62,620 nt of DNA, taken from Pseudomonas salomonii (lineage in GTDB: Bacteria > Pseudomonadota > Gammaproteobacteria > Pseudomonadales > Pseudomonadaceae). The stretch's first letter is position 1. Each line of letters begins with the position of its first letter. The notes beneath the pieces are model-generated. The model worked only from the letters and a program-made list of their open reading frames with translations. It did no database searches and had not been told where the DNA came from. The stretch covers positions 1 through 62,620 of the forward strand of contig NZ_FNOX01000022.1 of the NCBI RefSeq assembly GCF_900107155.1. Direction: 5' to 3'. Positions 15,914-23,970 of this stretch are shown here, piece by piece. The position numbers and the translations under genes are program-made.

Positions 15914-16828
15914 ATGACTCATAAGAAAGATACCGTGCCCCTACCCGAAGACCTGCGGGTGTTCCTCACCGTGATCCGCAAGGCCGGCTTCGCTGCCGCC
16001 GCTGATGAACTGGGGCTGTCGCCTGCGTATGTGAGCAAGCGCATTCAGATCCTCGAAACCACCCTGGCCACGCGCCTGCTGCACCGCACCAGCCGCCGCA
16101 TCGCCCTGACCGAAGACGGCGAGCGGGTGCAACGCTGGGCCGTGCGCATCCTCGAAGATTTCCAGCAACTGTCCGATGAACTCAGCGATGCCCACGACAG
16201 CCCGCGCGGGCATCTGCACTTGTGCAGCAGCTTCGGCTTCGGCCGCAATCATGTGGCGCCGGCCCTGTCGCTGCTGGCCGAGCAGTACCCGGACCTGGAA
16301 ATCCGCCTGGACCTGTTCGACCGCGTGGTGGATATCGTCAGTGAAGGGTTCGACCTGGAAATTCGCGTCGGCGATGACATCCCTGGTCAGCACATCGGCA
16401 GGCGGCTGGTGAGCAATCGCCGGGTGCTGTGCGCAGCACCGGCGTACCTGCAACGCAAAGGCACGCCGCAACAGTTGAGCGACCTGGAGCAGCACGACTG
16501 CCTGGTGCTCAAGGAGCGTGACAACGCCTTCGGTATCTGGAACCTGGAGCGTGACGGCGCGCCCGAAAGCGTGCGTGTACGCGGGCCGCTCTCATCGAAC
16601 AACGGCGAGATCGTGTTGCAGTGGGCTTTGGACGGGCGCGGCGTGTTACTGCGCTCGATGTGGGACGTAAAACCGCTGCTGGAACAGGGCAGGCTGGTGC
16701 AGGTGCTGCACACCTACACCCAAAGCGCCAACGTGTGGGCGGTGTACCCGACACGTTTGGCCTACTCCGGCAAATTGCGCGCCTGCGTGGAGTTTTTACA
16801 GGAGCACTTCAAGGGGTTGTCGATCTGA
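15914..16828 (+). CDS. LysR-family transcriptional regulator
   Basis: This 304-residue LysR protein has the winged helix at residues 12-70 (LRVFLTVIRKAGFAAAADELGLSPAYVSKRIQILE) and a periplasmic-binding-like effector domain. The overall type resembles the CrgA/DmlR branch. It follows dctA by 78 bp on the same strand, so it may be a regulator encoded within the dehalogenase-carrier unit. The start at 15914 gives MTHKKDTVPLPEDLRVFL; 13 more residues are possible upstream but lack a ribosome site. The effector is unknown, with a halo- or dicarboxylate plausible. Its end overlaps the convergent MFS gene by 20 bp. Confidence 0.8.
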   Translation: MTHKKDTVPLPEDLRVFLTVIRKAGFAAAADELGLSPAYVSKRIQILETTLATRLLHRTSRRIALTEDGERVQRWAVRILEDFQQLSDELSDAHDSPRGHLHLCSSFGFGRNHVAPALSLLAEQYPDLEIRLDLFDRVVDIVSEGFDLEIRVGDDIPGQHIGRRLVSNRRVLCAAPAYLQRKGTPQQLSDLEQHDCLVLKERDNAFGIWNLERDGAPESVRVRGPLSSNNGEIVLQWALDGRGVLLRSMWDVKPLLEQGRLVQVLHTYTQSANVWAVYPTRLAYSGKLRACVEFLQEHFKGLSI

Positions 16829-18041
16829 CGCCCCGCGTGGCGTTGACACCCAGCCATACCGTCATGATCACCAGGGCCGTCAACGGCAGCCCGTGGAACA
16901 GCACGATCACCTGGGCCGGCGTCCACGTCAGGTAGAACGGCCCCACCACCAGCATGCCCACGCCAAAGCCGGCCATCTGGATCAGCGTCAACAGGCTGAA
17001 CAGCGGCAGGCGCAAGCTATCGGGTTCACTTTGTGCGCGGGAAACCAGCGCCACTTCGGAGATACCATCGCCCAGCCCGGCCCACACCACCAGCAACAGC
17101 GCCAGCCACAGTTCGGTTTGCTGGAAGGTCAGGATAAAGCCGCTGGACATCAGCGCCACACCCGCCATGAACCAGCGTTCCATGCCTTGGGTACCACGGC
17201 TCTTGAGTAGCGCACTGGCCACGCGCGCGCCGATGAACTTGCCGCAGGCCCACACCGCCAGCAGGTAGCCCATGACGGTTTTCGCGGTGTCCGGCGAAAT
17301 GTATTGCGACAACACCGGCCAGCCGACGTTATGTGCAGCACTGCCGAGGGTGTCGAGCATGCTGATCAACAACATCGCCGCCAACACCGGCGCACCGCGC
17401 AGGCCTTTGGTCAGCTCATGCCATTCGGCGGCAAGCCCGCGATGCGCGGCCACGACGACTGAATACAGGGCGCGCAACGGCAGGATCAGGCAGGCCGCCG
17501 CCACGTAAGTGCCGATGTTGACGGCAAACACCGCCTCGAATCCGCCCGTGGCGATCAGCAAGCCGGAGAGCAAGCTGCCAAATACCGCACCGGTAGCCGC
17601 CGCCGAGGTGATCCAGGCATTGGTGCTCACCCGCTGCTCGAGCGCCACCCAGGTCGGCAACTGGCTATTGAGGCCAATGGCAAACAGCGAGTTGCACAGG
17701 CCGATGCCGAACGCGATAAACGGCAGCACGTTGAGTTGATGCGCCGGTATCAACACCAGCAGCGGCACCAGTAACAACGCGCGGGCCAGGTCCAGCCCGG
17801 CCAGGGTACTGCGCCCCGGGAAGCGCCGGAAAAACGGGATGCCGAACAGGCTGGCGACAATCCCGCCCGTGACCCGGCACGCCAGGAACACACTGACAAA
17901 CACCACGCTTTGGCTGAGCCAGTAAACATAGGTCGAGAGCGCCACCATGTTGAGGAATGCGCCGAAGTCCGACACGCCCCGCGCAAAGATGATCAAGCGG
18001 GCGTTGCGGGTCGACAAGCCCAATGGCTGAACGTCGCTCAT
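16809..18041 (-). CDS. MFS transporter, last gene of the aminomutase operon
   Basis: This 410-residue protein has about twelve membrane segments and the general MFS layout (RNARLIIFARGVSDFGAFLNMVALSTYVYWLSQS at the start). Its start codon overlaps the stop of the dioxygenase gene (ATGA, 18038-18041), so translation is coupled. In a cluster of amino-acid-modifying and ligating enzymes the natural inference is export of, and self-protection against, the product. The substrate cannot be read from the sequence. It ends convergent with the LysR gene. Confidence 0.8.
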   Translation of the reverse strand: MSDVQPLGLSTRNARLIIFARGVSDFGAFLNMVALSTYVYWLSQSVVFVSVFLACRVTGGIVASLFGIPFFRRFPGRSTLAGLDLARALLLVPLLVLIPAHQLNVLPFIAFGIGLCNSLFAIGLNSQLPTWVALEQRVSTNAWITSAAATGAVFGSLLSGLLIATGGFEAVFAVNIGTYVAAACLILPLRALYSVVVAAHRGLAAEWHELTKGLRGAPVLAAMLLISMLDTLGSAAHNVGWPVLSQYISPDTAKTVMGYLLAVWACGKFIGARVASALLKSRGTQGMERWFMAGVALMSSGFILTFQQTELWLALLLVVWAGLGDGISEVALVSRAQSEPDSLRLPLFSLLTLIQMAGFGVGMLVVGPFYLTWTPAQVIVLFHGLPLTALVIMTVWLGVNATRGVRSTTP

Positions 18042-18775
18042 GCAGGTTGCACCTCGTCTTCCAGCTGAACATCAGCAGCCACGCCGCGCAGGCTGACCAG
18101 CAGCACATCACGCCAGGCCGGTGCCGAATCGGCCTGCGGCCGGACAGCGCCGGCGCGGTGATACAGTCCACGGTCGTTGATCACAATGGTTTCCAGAAAC
18201 TGCTCCATCGCCAGGTTCAGCACGCGGCTGTGCTCGGCCTCAGCGGTAAATACCTCGGACACCACCGGCACGGTATTGCTCTGGCCAATGAAGTGCATGA
18301 ACACCCAATCCAGGCCGTCCTGGTGAATCCCCGAGGTGGTCGGGCTGGCCGATGGCCCCTCAGCACGCACGCGGAACTGGTGGATATCAATGGTGTAGGC
18401 ATGCGGGCCCAGGTGCGGTTCGATCACCGCCAGGTCGGTGGCGAGCAATTTCTGCATCAGTGGGTGCTCGATAAAGCCCTCCTCGCTGTAGCTCAAGTGG
18501 TTCACGCCCTGGCGATAGTTGACCGCATAGGTGACCGGCGACTTGAACGCGGTCGTGCGGTCGATCTGCAACTGCCGCGACGGGGATAAACGATAGCGCA
18601 GGATCCGCCGTTCGCGATGGGTGTATGCCTTGAACGCCTCGTCGCGCACCAGGTTCGCCCAGTAGGCGCGAAAGCTTTGCTCCTCGCCGGGCTCAACCTT
18701 GAGCAACTGGACAAAGTCCCGACGGTGACAATAGTGGTGCTCGCGCAAATGCGCGCCAATCTGTGGGATGTCCAT
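18038..18775 (-). CDS. 2-oxoglutarate/Fe(II) dioxygenase, amino-acid-hydroxylase type
   Basis: This 245-residue protein fits the 2OG-Fe dioxygenase family (PF10014 type) that includes free L-isoleucine hydroxylases. The iron triad is visible as H151-Q-D153 (SGIHQDGLDWV) and H206 (LYHRAGA), with R222 (WRDVLLVSLR) a likely 2-oxoglutarate anchor. It has no signal peptide, so it acts in the cytoplasm. The gene starts 4 bp after the ATP-grasp gene ends and overlaps the MFS start by 4 bp, within a tight operon. The likely role is hydroxylation or oxidation of a free amino acid or of the ligated product. Confidence 0.8.
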   Translation of the reverse strand: MDIPQIGAHLREHHYCHRRDFVQLLKVEPGEEQSFRAYWANLVRDEAFKAYTHRERRILRYRLSPSRQLQIDRTTAFKSPVTYAVNYRQGVNHLSYSEEGFIEHPLMQKLLATDLAVIEPHLGPHAYTIDIHQFRVRAEGPSASPTTSGIHQDGLDWVFMHFIGQSNTVPVVSEVFTAEAEHSRVLNLAMEQFLETIVINDRGLYHRAGAVRPQADSAPAWRDVLLVSLRGVAADVQLEDEVQPA

Positions 18776-18779
18776 ATCG

Positions 18780-20141
18780 CTAAACCTTACTGTCGATGAT
18801 CACGCGCAGGTTGTGCCGGATTGCATCATGCACGGCATGGGCGTCGGCAGCATCGTCGACCTTGGCCCAGCACTTGAGCAAATAGTGCTCCTCGATATCT
18901 GCATCGATGCAGTTGCCGGGTTCCTGCTGGAAATACTCCAGCACCGCTGGGTGCTCATCGAGGAACTGCGTCCCCTCAATGCCCTTGAACCGACCACTGT
19001 GCTCCGGGTAGAGCGCCAGCATCGAGTAATGCTGGGAGGCGCTCGCGATGTTATGCGCACAGGCTTGCAACCGGGCATTCAGGTCCGGCTCGCCCAACAG
19101 CAGGGACAGATAAAGGTCGTACGGGTCAATACCGGCCAGGTCACGGAACGCCGCATTGACGTAAAGCCCGCCGACGCGCGGGTTGATCTCAATCACCACC
19201 GGCCCCGCCTCCGTCATACGAAATTCGAAATGCACCAGCGCGTTGGTCAGCCCCACAGCACGCAGGCAATCCCCGGCGTACTGACGAATTTGCTCGCACT
19301 GGGTGTCGGTAAAAGACGTGGGCGGGGAAATCAGCAGGTTCTCCAGCACCGTGCCACTGCGCTCGGTCAACATCAGTTTTTCGTTGATCAACAGCGCATG
19401 AACCTGACCACCGACGATTACACACTCCACGCTGCCTTCAACGCCTTGGATAAACCCCTCCAACAATAGGCTGTGCCCTGGAATGTAACGGCGTTGCTGC
19501 CCTTCTTCGTCAGCCAGGATGTGCTCACAACCGTAGAAATCGGCGTAGGCCGCATTGGCGTGACCACTGCGAAATTGCGCATAGTGCCGGCTTAACTCTG
19601 GCCAATTGAAGCACTTCTTGATAAACGCCGAGGCGCCACCAAACGGCGGTTTGGCAATCAGCGGATAGCCCATGCGCTCGGCGCTTTGCTGCAGTTGTTG
19701 TTCGTCATTGCACAGCGCGAAGGGCACGGAGCGCACGCCATGCCGGCTGAGCGCCCGGCGCATGAGGAACTTGTTGTTACACGCGGCAATGGCCTGCGGG
19801 CAGCTGTACACCAGGCCCAGGCGCTGACTGGCCTGCGCTACGATGCAACCGACTTGCCCCAGCGCAGACGAATGGCCGGCCTGGCAGAAAATCGCGCGGA
19901 TCTGATAGCGCCTATCCAGCTCGCCCACCAAGTCAAGAATGGCCGGTTCGCTGAGTGTATCGAGCAGGAACACTTCATCACTGTCGTCCTGCAGCCGTTG
20001 CAGGTGCTTGCGCCCCACCAGACCCGCAGTCAAACACACCAGGCCTTTGGCCCGGGCCGCAACAAAGTGCGGCTCTCGGTAGCTATAGCGAATGGAAGCA
20101 CTGTCATCGACATCAATAAAAAGAATGGCATCTTGTTTCAT
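18780..20141 (-). CDS. ATP-grasp ligase, L-amino-acid-ligase-like
   Basis: The 453 residues show a pre-ATP-grasp domain (about 1-115) and an ATP-grasp core: nucleotide lysine K164 in GYPLIAKPPFGGASAF, E306 (ALVHFEFRM) and the Mg ligands E318 and N320 in VVIEINPRVGG. The organisation resembles BacD/YwfE-type dipeptide synthetases, which activate one carboxylate as an acyl phosphate and join it to an amine. It lies between the aminomutase and the dioxygenase, so I infer that it joins a modified amino acid to a second one. Carbamoyl-phosphate-synthase-like or carnosine-synthase-like ligation are alternatives. No carrier-protein or adenylation domain is nearby. Confidence 0.8.
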   Translation of the reverse strand: MKQDAILFIDVDDSASIRYSYREPHFVAARAKGLVCLTAGLVGRKHLQRLQDDSDEVFLLDTLSEPAILDLVGELDRRYQIRAIFCQAGHSSALGQVGCIVAQASQRLGLVYSCPQAIAACNNKFLMRRALSRHGVRSVPFALCNDEQQLQQSAERMGYPLIAKPPFGGASAFIKKCFNWPELSRHYAQFRSGHANAAYADFYGCEHILADEEGQQRRYIPGHSLLLEGFIQGVEGSVECVIVGGQVHALLINEKLMLTERSGTVLENLLISPPTSFTDTQCEQIRQYAGDCLRAVGLTNALVHFEFRMTEAGPVVIEINPRVGGLYVNAAFRDLAGIDPYDLYLSLLLGEPDLNARLQACAHNIASASQHYSMLALYPEHSGRFKGIEGTQFLDEHPAVLEYFQQEPGNCIDADIEEHYLLKCWAKVDDAADAHAVHDAIRHNLRVIIDSKV

Positions 20142-20170
20142 TATTCATACCGCCTCATGCGTCAATAACT

Positions 20171-21325
20171 TCAGGCATCCTGCCAACTGCACCACTGCCC
20201 TTCCCAATTACGGAAACGGTAATGACGTTGCCCATCGCGCACTTCAAAGTGCGGCAAGTCTTGTGGGTTTTCAAAGTCCAGCAGCGGCACGGTAAATTTG
20301 CCCTGTGCGTGGGGCAGTACATATTCCGGCATGGCTATATTGGACACGCGTCGCTTGAGGCGATCCATAATAGCGATGGCGTGGCTTATCGATGCTTTAT
20401 ATTCCGACGCCCCCGGTGAAAACGGCATGAAGTGATACAGGTAATACGGCTTTACGCCCAACCGATACAGATCAATAAACAGTTTATGCAAGGTGGCCTC
20501 ATTGTCGTTCACGCCCCGCAACAGCGGCATGTTGGAGAACACAATCGGCACCACACTTTGGATACGTTTAACCGCCACGGCAAAGTCTTCACTCAGTTCC
20601 AGCGGGTGGCACACATGCACGCCAAACGCATTAACCTTGTACTTCTCCAGCATCGCCAGTAACTCATCGGTCACGCGAAACGGGTTAAAGCTCAAGGCCC
20701 GTGTGTGCAGGCGAATCAGCAAGTCATCGCGGATGCCACGCAGGGCGGCGAGGTTCTCTTCGAGCTTGCGGTCGGCGAGCATCAACGGGTCACCGCCGCT
20801 GAGAATCACCTCTTCGATGGCCGGGTTGTTGCGGATGTACTCAAGCGAGTCCTTGAACGAGTCGGCGCTGGCATTGGCCTTCTCGGTGCCGACTTGCAAG
20901 GTGCGCAGCGCTTCGAAGCAGAACTGGCAATAGGCGTTGCAGGTGTTGGTCATGCGCAGGATCACGCGGTTGTCGTACTTGTGCTGGCAGATCGGCGTTT
21001 TCATCTCGTGGCCGAGTTCCCAGTTCTCCGAGGTGCCGTCGTAATCGCCAGCGACCTGCTCGCTCCAGTAGGGCACCACTTGGCGCCACAGCGGATGGTC
21101 CATCACCTGGCCCTCGGTGAGGGAGCGCTTGATCAGGTCAATGTAATAAGGCGTTATCTGCAACTTGCGGTCTCGCAAGTTGTGCTCGATATGCGCGCTG
21201 GTTTCCTCATTCCAGCCACCGCAGGCGGCACGCAGTGCCGGTTCGTCGCGGATGGCATTCTTCTGCTGCCAACGCCAATCCTGCCACTGTACCGAACGAT
21301 GGATCGCTTGATCAAAAATCGACAT
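20171..21325 (-). CDS. KamA-family radical SAM amino-acid 2,3-aminomutase-like enzyme
   Basis: This 384-residue protein has the radical SAM cluster motif C129xxxC133xxC136 (TNTCNAYCQFC), SGGDP (176-180) and a PLP-lysine candidate K343 (HAQGKFTVPL), the layout of lysine/glutamate 2,3-aminomutases. The pair of aspartates that anchor the lysine side chain in KamA (D293, D330) is not conserved: the aligned places read F299-M300-P301 and L337-P338-H339, and the loop before the PLP lysine is shorter. The substrate is therefore probably not lysine. The start at 21325 gives MSIFDQAIHRS with an upstream GAGAG. It is the first large gene of the operon; an alternative start 20 codons upstream is less likely. 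EpmB, the EF-P enzyme of the same family, is shorter and in a different context. Confidence 0.85.
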   Translation of the reverse strand: MSIFDQAIHRSVQWQDWRWQQKNAIRDEPALRAACGGWNEETSAHIEHNLRDRKLQITPYYIDLIKRSLTEGQVMDHPLWRQVVPYWSEQVAGDYDGTSENWELGHEMKTPICQHKYDNRVILRMTNTCNAYCQFCFEALRTLQVGTEKANASADSFKDSLEYIRNNPAIEEVILSGGDPLMLADRKLEENLAALRGIRDDLLIRLHTRALSFNPFRVTDELLAMLEKYKVNAFGVHVCHPLELSEDFAVAVKRIQSVVPIVFSNMPLLRGVNDNEATLHKLFIDLYRLGVKPYYLYHFMPFSPGASEYKASISHAIAIMDRLKRRVSNIAMPEYVLPHAQGKFTVPLLDFENPQDLPHFEVRDGQRHYRFRNWEGQWCSWQDA

Positions 21326-21430
21326 GAGTTTGAACTCTCTGTGTTCTGAACGGATGTTAAGGCATAGGCTTACGCGTCTTTTCACAGTGGAAAAAACAGT
21401 GGCAACCGCAACAATGACAACTGATTGACA

Positions 21431-21473
21431 GGTGGCAGAACTCGATCAAGTTACAAACTTGATTACCGCCACC
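21431..21473. promoter_or_regulatory. Nested inverted repeat in the aminomutase leader
   Basis: ATCAAGTT (21445-21452) ACA AACTTGAT (21456-21463) is a perfect palindrome with a 3-nt spacer. It is flanked by GGTGGC (21431-21436) and GCCACC (21468-21473), which can extend the hairpin. The stop codon of the 20-residue upstream ORF lies inside the left arm, as expected for translation-coupled attenuation; a protein operator is also possible. Confidence 0.55.
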
Positions 21474-21508
21474 AGAGAGGTATGAACGCTAACTGATTCA
21501 TCGGTCAT
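21446..21508 (-). CDS. Possible 20-residue leader or precursor peptide
   Basis: The ORF encodes MTDESVSVHTSLVAVIKFVT. It has a strong ribosome site (AAAAGGAAG, 8 nt before ATG at 21508) and ends inside the palindrome at 21445-21463. It starts 44-50 nt after a plausible promoter, and the aminomutase start is 120 bp further on. It has five valines and no run of one regulatory codon, so classical amino-acid attenuation is not obvious. It could be a leader peptide, a small protein or a substrate for the operon enzymes. Without conservation data the coding status is tentative. Confidence 0.45.
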   Translation of the reverse strand: MTDESVSVHTSLVAVIKFVT

Positions 21509-21558
21509 GGCTTCAACTTCCTTTTTTTTATAATGTGCGACTTTCCAAGTCAGCACTC

Positions 21559-21587
21559 ACTTAAGCCGATGGCCTACAAGGTGTCAA
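21559..21587 (-). promoter_or_regulatory. Candidate sigma-70 promoter for the aminomutase operon
   Basis: Minus strand: -35 TTGACA (21582-21587), 17-bp spacer, -10 TTAAGT (21559-21564, weak). It lies between the leuD terminator and the 20-residue ORF, so the operon would have its own transcript. Confidence 0.5.
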
Positions 21588-21698
21588 CAACCTGCCCATG
21601 TATTTTTTCAGGGTTTAACCTGGCACCTCAACGACGCCTTTGAAATCACTGAGGTTATGCGGTGTAACGCGCGTTATTTGAAAAGTAAATAGTCCAAG

Positions 21699-21728
21699 AA
21701 AAACGCCCTGCAGTAACGCGAGGGCGTT
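21699..21728 (-). terminator. Intrinsic terminator after leuD
   Basis: AACGCCCT (21702-21709) and AGGGCGTT (21721-21728) form a stem; read on the minus strand it is followed by TTTTTCTT. It separates leuCD from the aminomutase operon. Confidence 0.85.
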
Positions 21729-21770
21729 ATTCTCTACTTATATGACTACGTAGTTAAACCATTGAGGCGT

Positions 21771-22385
21771 TTAACCCAGCCAGGGATTGGCCGCCAGATG
21801 CCGGCGCTCGAACGTTTTGATCTGCTCACTGCGTTGCAACGTGCTGCCAATTGCATCCAGGCCGAGTAACAAAGCGGTCTTGCGCAACGTATCGATCTGG
21901 AACGGGATCATCTGGCCATCGGCCAAGCGAATCTGCTGCGCCTCAAGGTCCACGCTGATCTGCGCCTGCGCAGGCTGGCTGACCGTCTGCCCGAGTGCGT
22001 GCAACACCGCCTCGTCCAAGGTAATCAACAACACCCCGTTGCGCTGGCAGTTGTCATAGAAAATCCCGGCAAAGCTGCTGCCGATCAGCGCGCGAATGCC
22101 CATCTGCTTCAAGCCCCACACCGCGTGTTCACGGCTCGAGCCACAGCCGAAGTTGGGCCCCACCACCATAAAACTCGCGCCCTGCCAGGCCGGCTGGTTC
22201 AGCACGAACTCGGGGTTGGGCGCGCCATTGGGCAAAAAGCGCAGGTCGAAGAACAGCCCACGGTCGAGGCCGGCACGGTCGATGCCTTTAAGAAATTGCT
22301 TGGGCATGATCACGTCAGTGTCGATATTTGCCGCCAGCATCGGCGCGGCCTGGCCGGTGACCTGGGTGAACGGTTGCAGGCTCAT
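21771..22385 (-). CDS. leuD: 3-isopropylmalate dehydratase small subunit (LeuD-like)
   Basis: This 204-residue swivel-domain subunit has the LeuD hallmarks NIDTDVIMPKQFLK near the N-terminus, FGCGSSREHAVW in the middle and GIFYDNCQRNGVL. With the large subunit it isomerises 2-isopropylmalate to 3-isopropylmalate in leucine synthesis. The ATG overlaps the leuC stop (22382-22385). Downstream is a terminator rather than leuB, so this pair is detached from the usual Pseudomonas leuCD-leuB context. See the leuC entry for the paralogue question. Confidence 0.85.
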   Translation of the reverse strand: MSLQPFTQVTGQAAPMLAANIDTDVIMPKQFLKGIDRAGLDRGLFFDLRFLPNGAPNPEFVLNQPAWQGASFMVVGPNFGCGSSREHAVWGLKQMGIRALIGSSFAGIFYDNCQRNGVLLITLDEAVLHALGQTVSQPAQAQISVDLEAQQIRLADGQMIPFQIDTLRKTALLLGLDAIGSTLQRSEQIKTFERRHLAANPWLG

Positions 22386-23800
22386 GGGCGGTCTCCAAAA
22401 TGACGAATATCGGTGAGACGGCCGGTGATGGCCGCAGCGGCGACCATCGCCGGGCTCATCAAGTGGGTGCGCGCCCCGGCGCCCTGGCGGCCTTCAAAGT
22501 TGCGGTTGGTGCTGGACGCGCAGCGGTCGCCGGGGGCCAGCACGTCATCGTTCATCGCCAGGCACATCGAGCAGCCGGACTGGCGCCATTCGAAGCCGGC
22601 GTCGATAAAAATCGCCGCCAGCCCTTCGGCTTCGGCCTGGTCGCGCACTTCGGTGGAGCCCGGCACGATCATCGCCCGCACATGCTCGGCCACGTGTTTG
22701 CCGCGCACCACACTGGCGGCGTCGCGCAGGTCTTCGATGCGCGCGTTGGTGCACGAGCCGATAAACGCGTGGCTGATCACGATTTCACTGAGCGGCATGC
22801 CGGCTTCCAGGCCCATGTAGTTGAGGGCGCGGCGCATGTCCTGGCGCAGGATCAGGTCGCTGACGTCTTGCGGGTTCGGCACGCGGGCGCCGATGGGCGC
22901 GGCCTGGTCGGGGCTGGTGCCCCAGGTGACCATGGGTTCCAGGCTGCTGGCGTCCAGTTGCACTTCCTGGTCGAACACCGCATCGGCGTCGGTGTGCAAC
23001 GTGCGCCATTGCACCAGGGCTTGTTCCCACAGCTCGCCCTTGGGCGCACGCGGCTTGCCTTTGAGGTAGGCGAAGACTTTTTCGTCGGGCGCCATAAACG
23101 CGCCACGTGCGCCGGCTTCCACCGCCATGTTGCAGATGGTCATGCGCGCTTCGACGCTCAGCGCATCGATGGTGGCGCCGCGAAACTCGATGGCGTAACC
23201 GGTGGCGCCGGACGCGCCGATCTTGCCGATCAGCGCCATGATCACGTCCTTGGAAGTCAGGCCGTTGCCCAAGGTGCCGTCTACCGTCACGCGCATGCTT
23301 TTCAGACGCTTGTACACCAGGGTCTGCGAGGCCAGCAGGTGCTCGATTTCCGAGGTGCCGATGCCAAAGCCGAAGGCGCCGAGGGCACCGTAGGTGGTGG
23401 TGTGGCTATCGCCGGCGGCGATCACCATGCCCGGCAGGATAAAGCCCTGCTCCGGGGCAATCACATGTTCGATGCCTTGGCGTTTGTCGAGGATGTCCAG
23501 CAGCTCAATGCCGAAATCCTGGCAATTTTCTGCCAGGTACGAGACTTGCCGCGCGCCGCCTGCGTCGGGCATTGCGGCAGTGCGCGTGGGCGTGGTGGGG
23601 TTTACGTGGTCGACCACCGCCAGCGCGGTGCCGGGGCGCCATACGCCACGCTTGGCCTCGCGCAGACCACTGAACGCCTGGGGGCTGGTGTATTCGTTGA
23701 TCACCTGGCGGTCTATATAAAGCAGCACATGGCCCTGGTCATCCAGGGCACACACCGTGTGGGAGTCGACGTGTTTGTCGTAGAGGGTTCTGGCAGTCAT
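22382..23800 (-). CDS. leuC: 3-isopropylmalate dehydratase large subunit (LeuC-like, divergent copy)
   Basis: This 472-residue aconitase-family protein has the 4Fe-4S ligands in GSCTNARIEDL and GCSMCLAMN and the substrate loop SSTNRNFEGRQGAGARTHLMSPAM. It departs from the usual Pseudomonas LeuC in otherwise invariant places: DHVNPTTPTRT instead of DHNVPTTPER, and AAGDSHTTTYGALGAFGFGIGTSEIEHLLASQTL instead of the canonical CGDSHTSTHGAFG form. It is therefore likely a second isomerase copy, used for leucine or another 2-substituted malate. It is transcribed toward the aminomutase operon and divergent from fpvG. Confidence 0.8.
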   Translation of the reverse strand: MTARTLYDKHVDSHTVCALDDQGHVLLYIDRQVINEYTSPQAFSGLREAKRGVWRPGTALAVVDHVNPTTPTRTAAMPDAGGARQVSYLAENCQDFGIELLDILDKRQGIEHVIAPEQGFILPGMVIAAGDSHTTTYGALGAFGFGIGTSEIEHLLASQTLVYKRLKSMRVTVDGTLGNGLTSKDVIMALIGKIGASGATGYAIEFRGATIDALSVEARMTICNMAVEAGARGAFMAPDEKVFAYLKGKPRAPKGELWEQALVQWRTLHTDADAVFDQEVQLDASSLEPMVTWGTSPDQAAPIGARVPNPQDVSDLILRQDMRRALNYMGLEAGMPLSEIVISHAFIGSCTNARIEDLRDAASVVRGKHVAEHVRAMIVPGSTEVRDQAEAEGLAAIFIDAGFEWRQSGCSMCLAMNDDVLAPGDRCASSTNRNFEGRQGAGARTHLMSPAMVAAAAITGRLTDIRHFGDRP

Positions 23801-23951
23801 TTTTGTGGACTCACTGTTATAAGCGCTCGCTCAACGGTATGCCCCCATCCTACGCAGCCCCCCGGCCCCATCAATGGCACCTGGGTGATGGCTTGGAACA
23901 TGTTTCGTGTTCAATCCGGCAACGCTGAAACATTTTCTTTCATATCCCGCT

Positions 23952-23970
23952 TAGGGATTTCTCATTCTCA
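23952..23970. promoter_or_regulatory. Putative Fur box before fpvG
   Basis: On the minus strand GAGAAT GAGAAA TCCCTA resembles two of three hexamers of the Fur consensus (GATAAT). It lies about 100 bp upstream of fpvG, whose operon is iron-regulated in P. aeruginosa. The match is partial. Confidence 0.4.

Noticed and set aside
20171..21325. EpmB (EF-P lysine 2,3-aminomutase)
   Set aside because: The protein is longer, lacks the lysine-anchor aspartates and is not near epmA or efp; the operon partners point to secondary metabolism.
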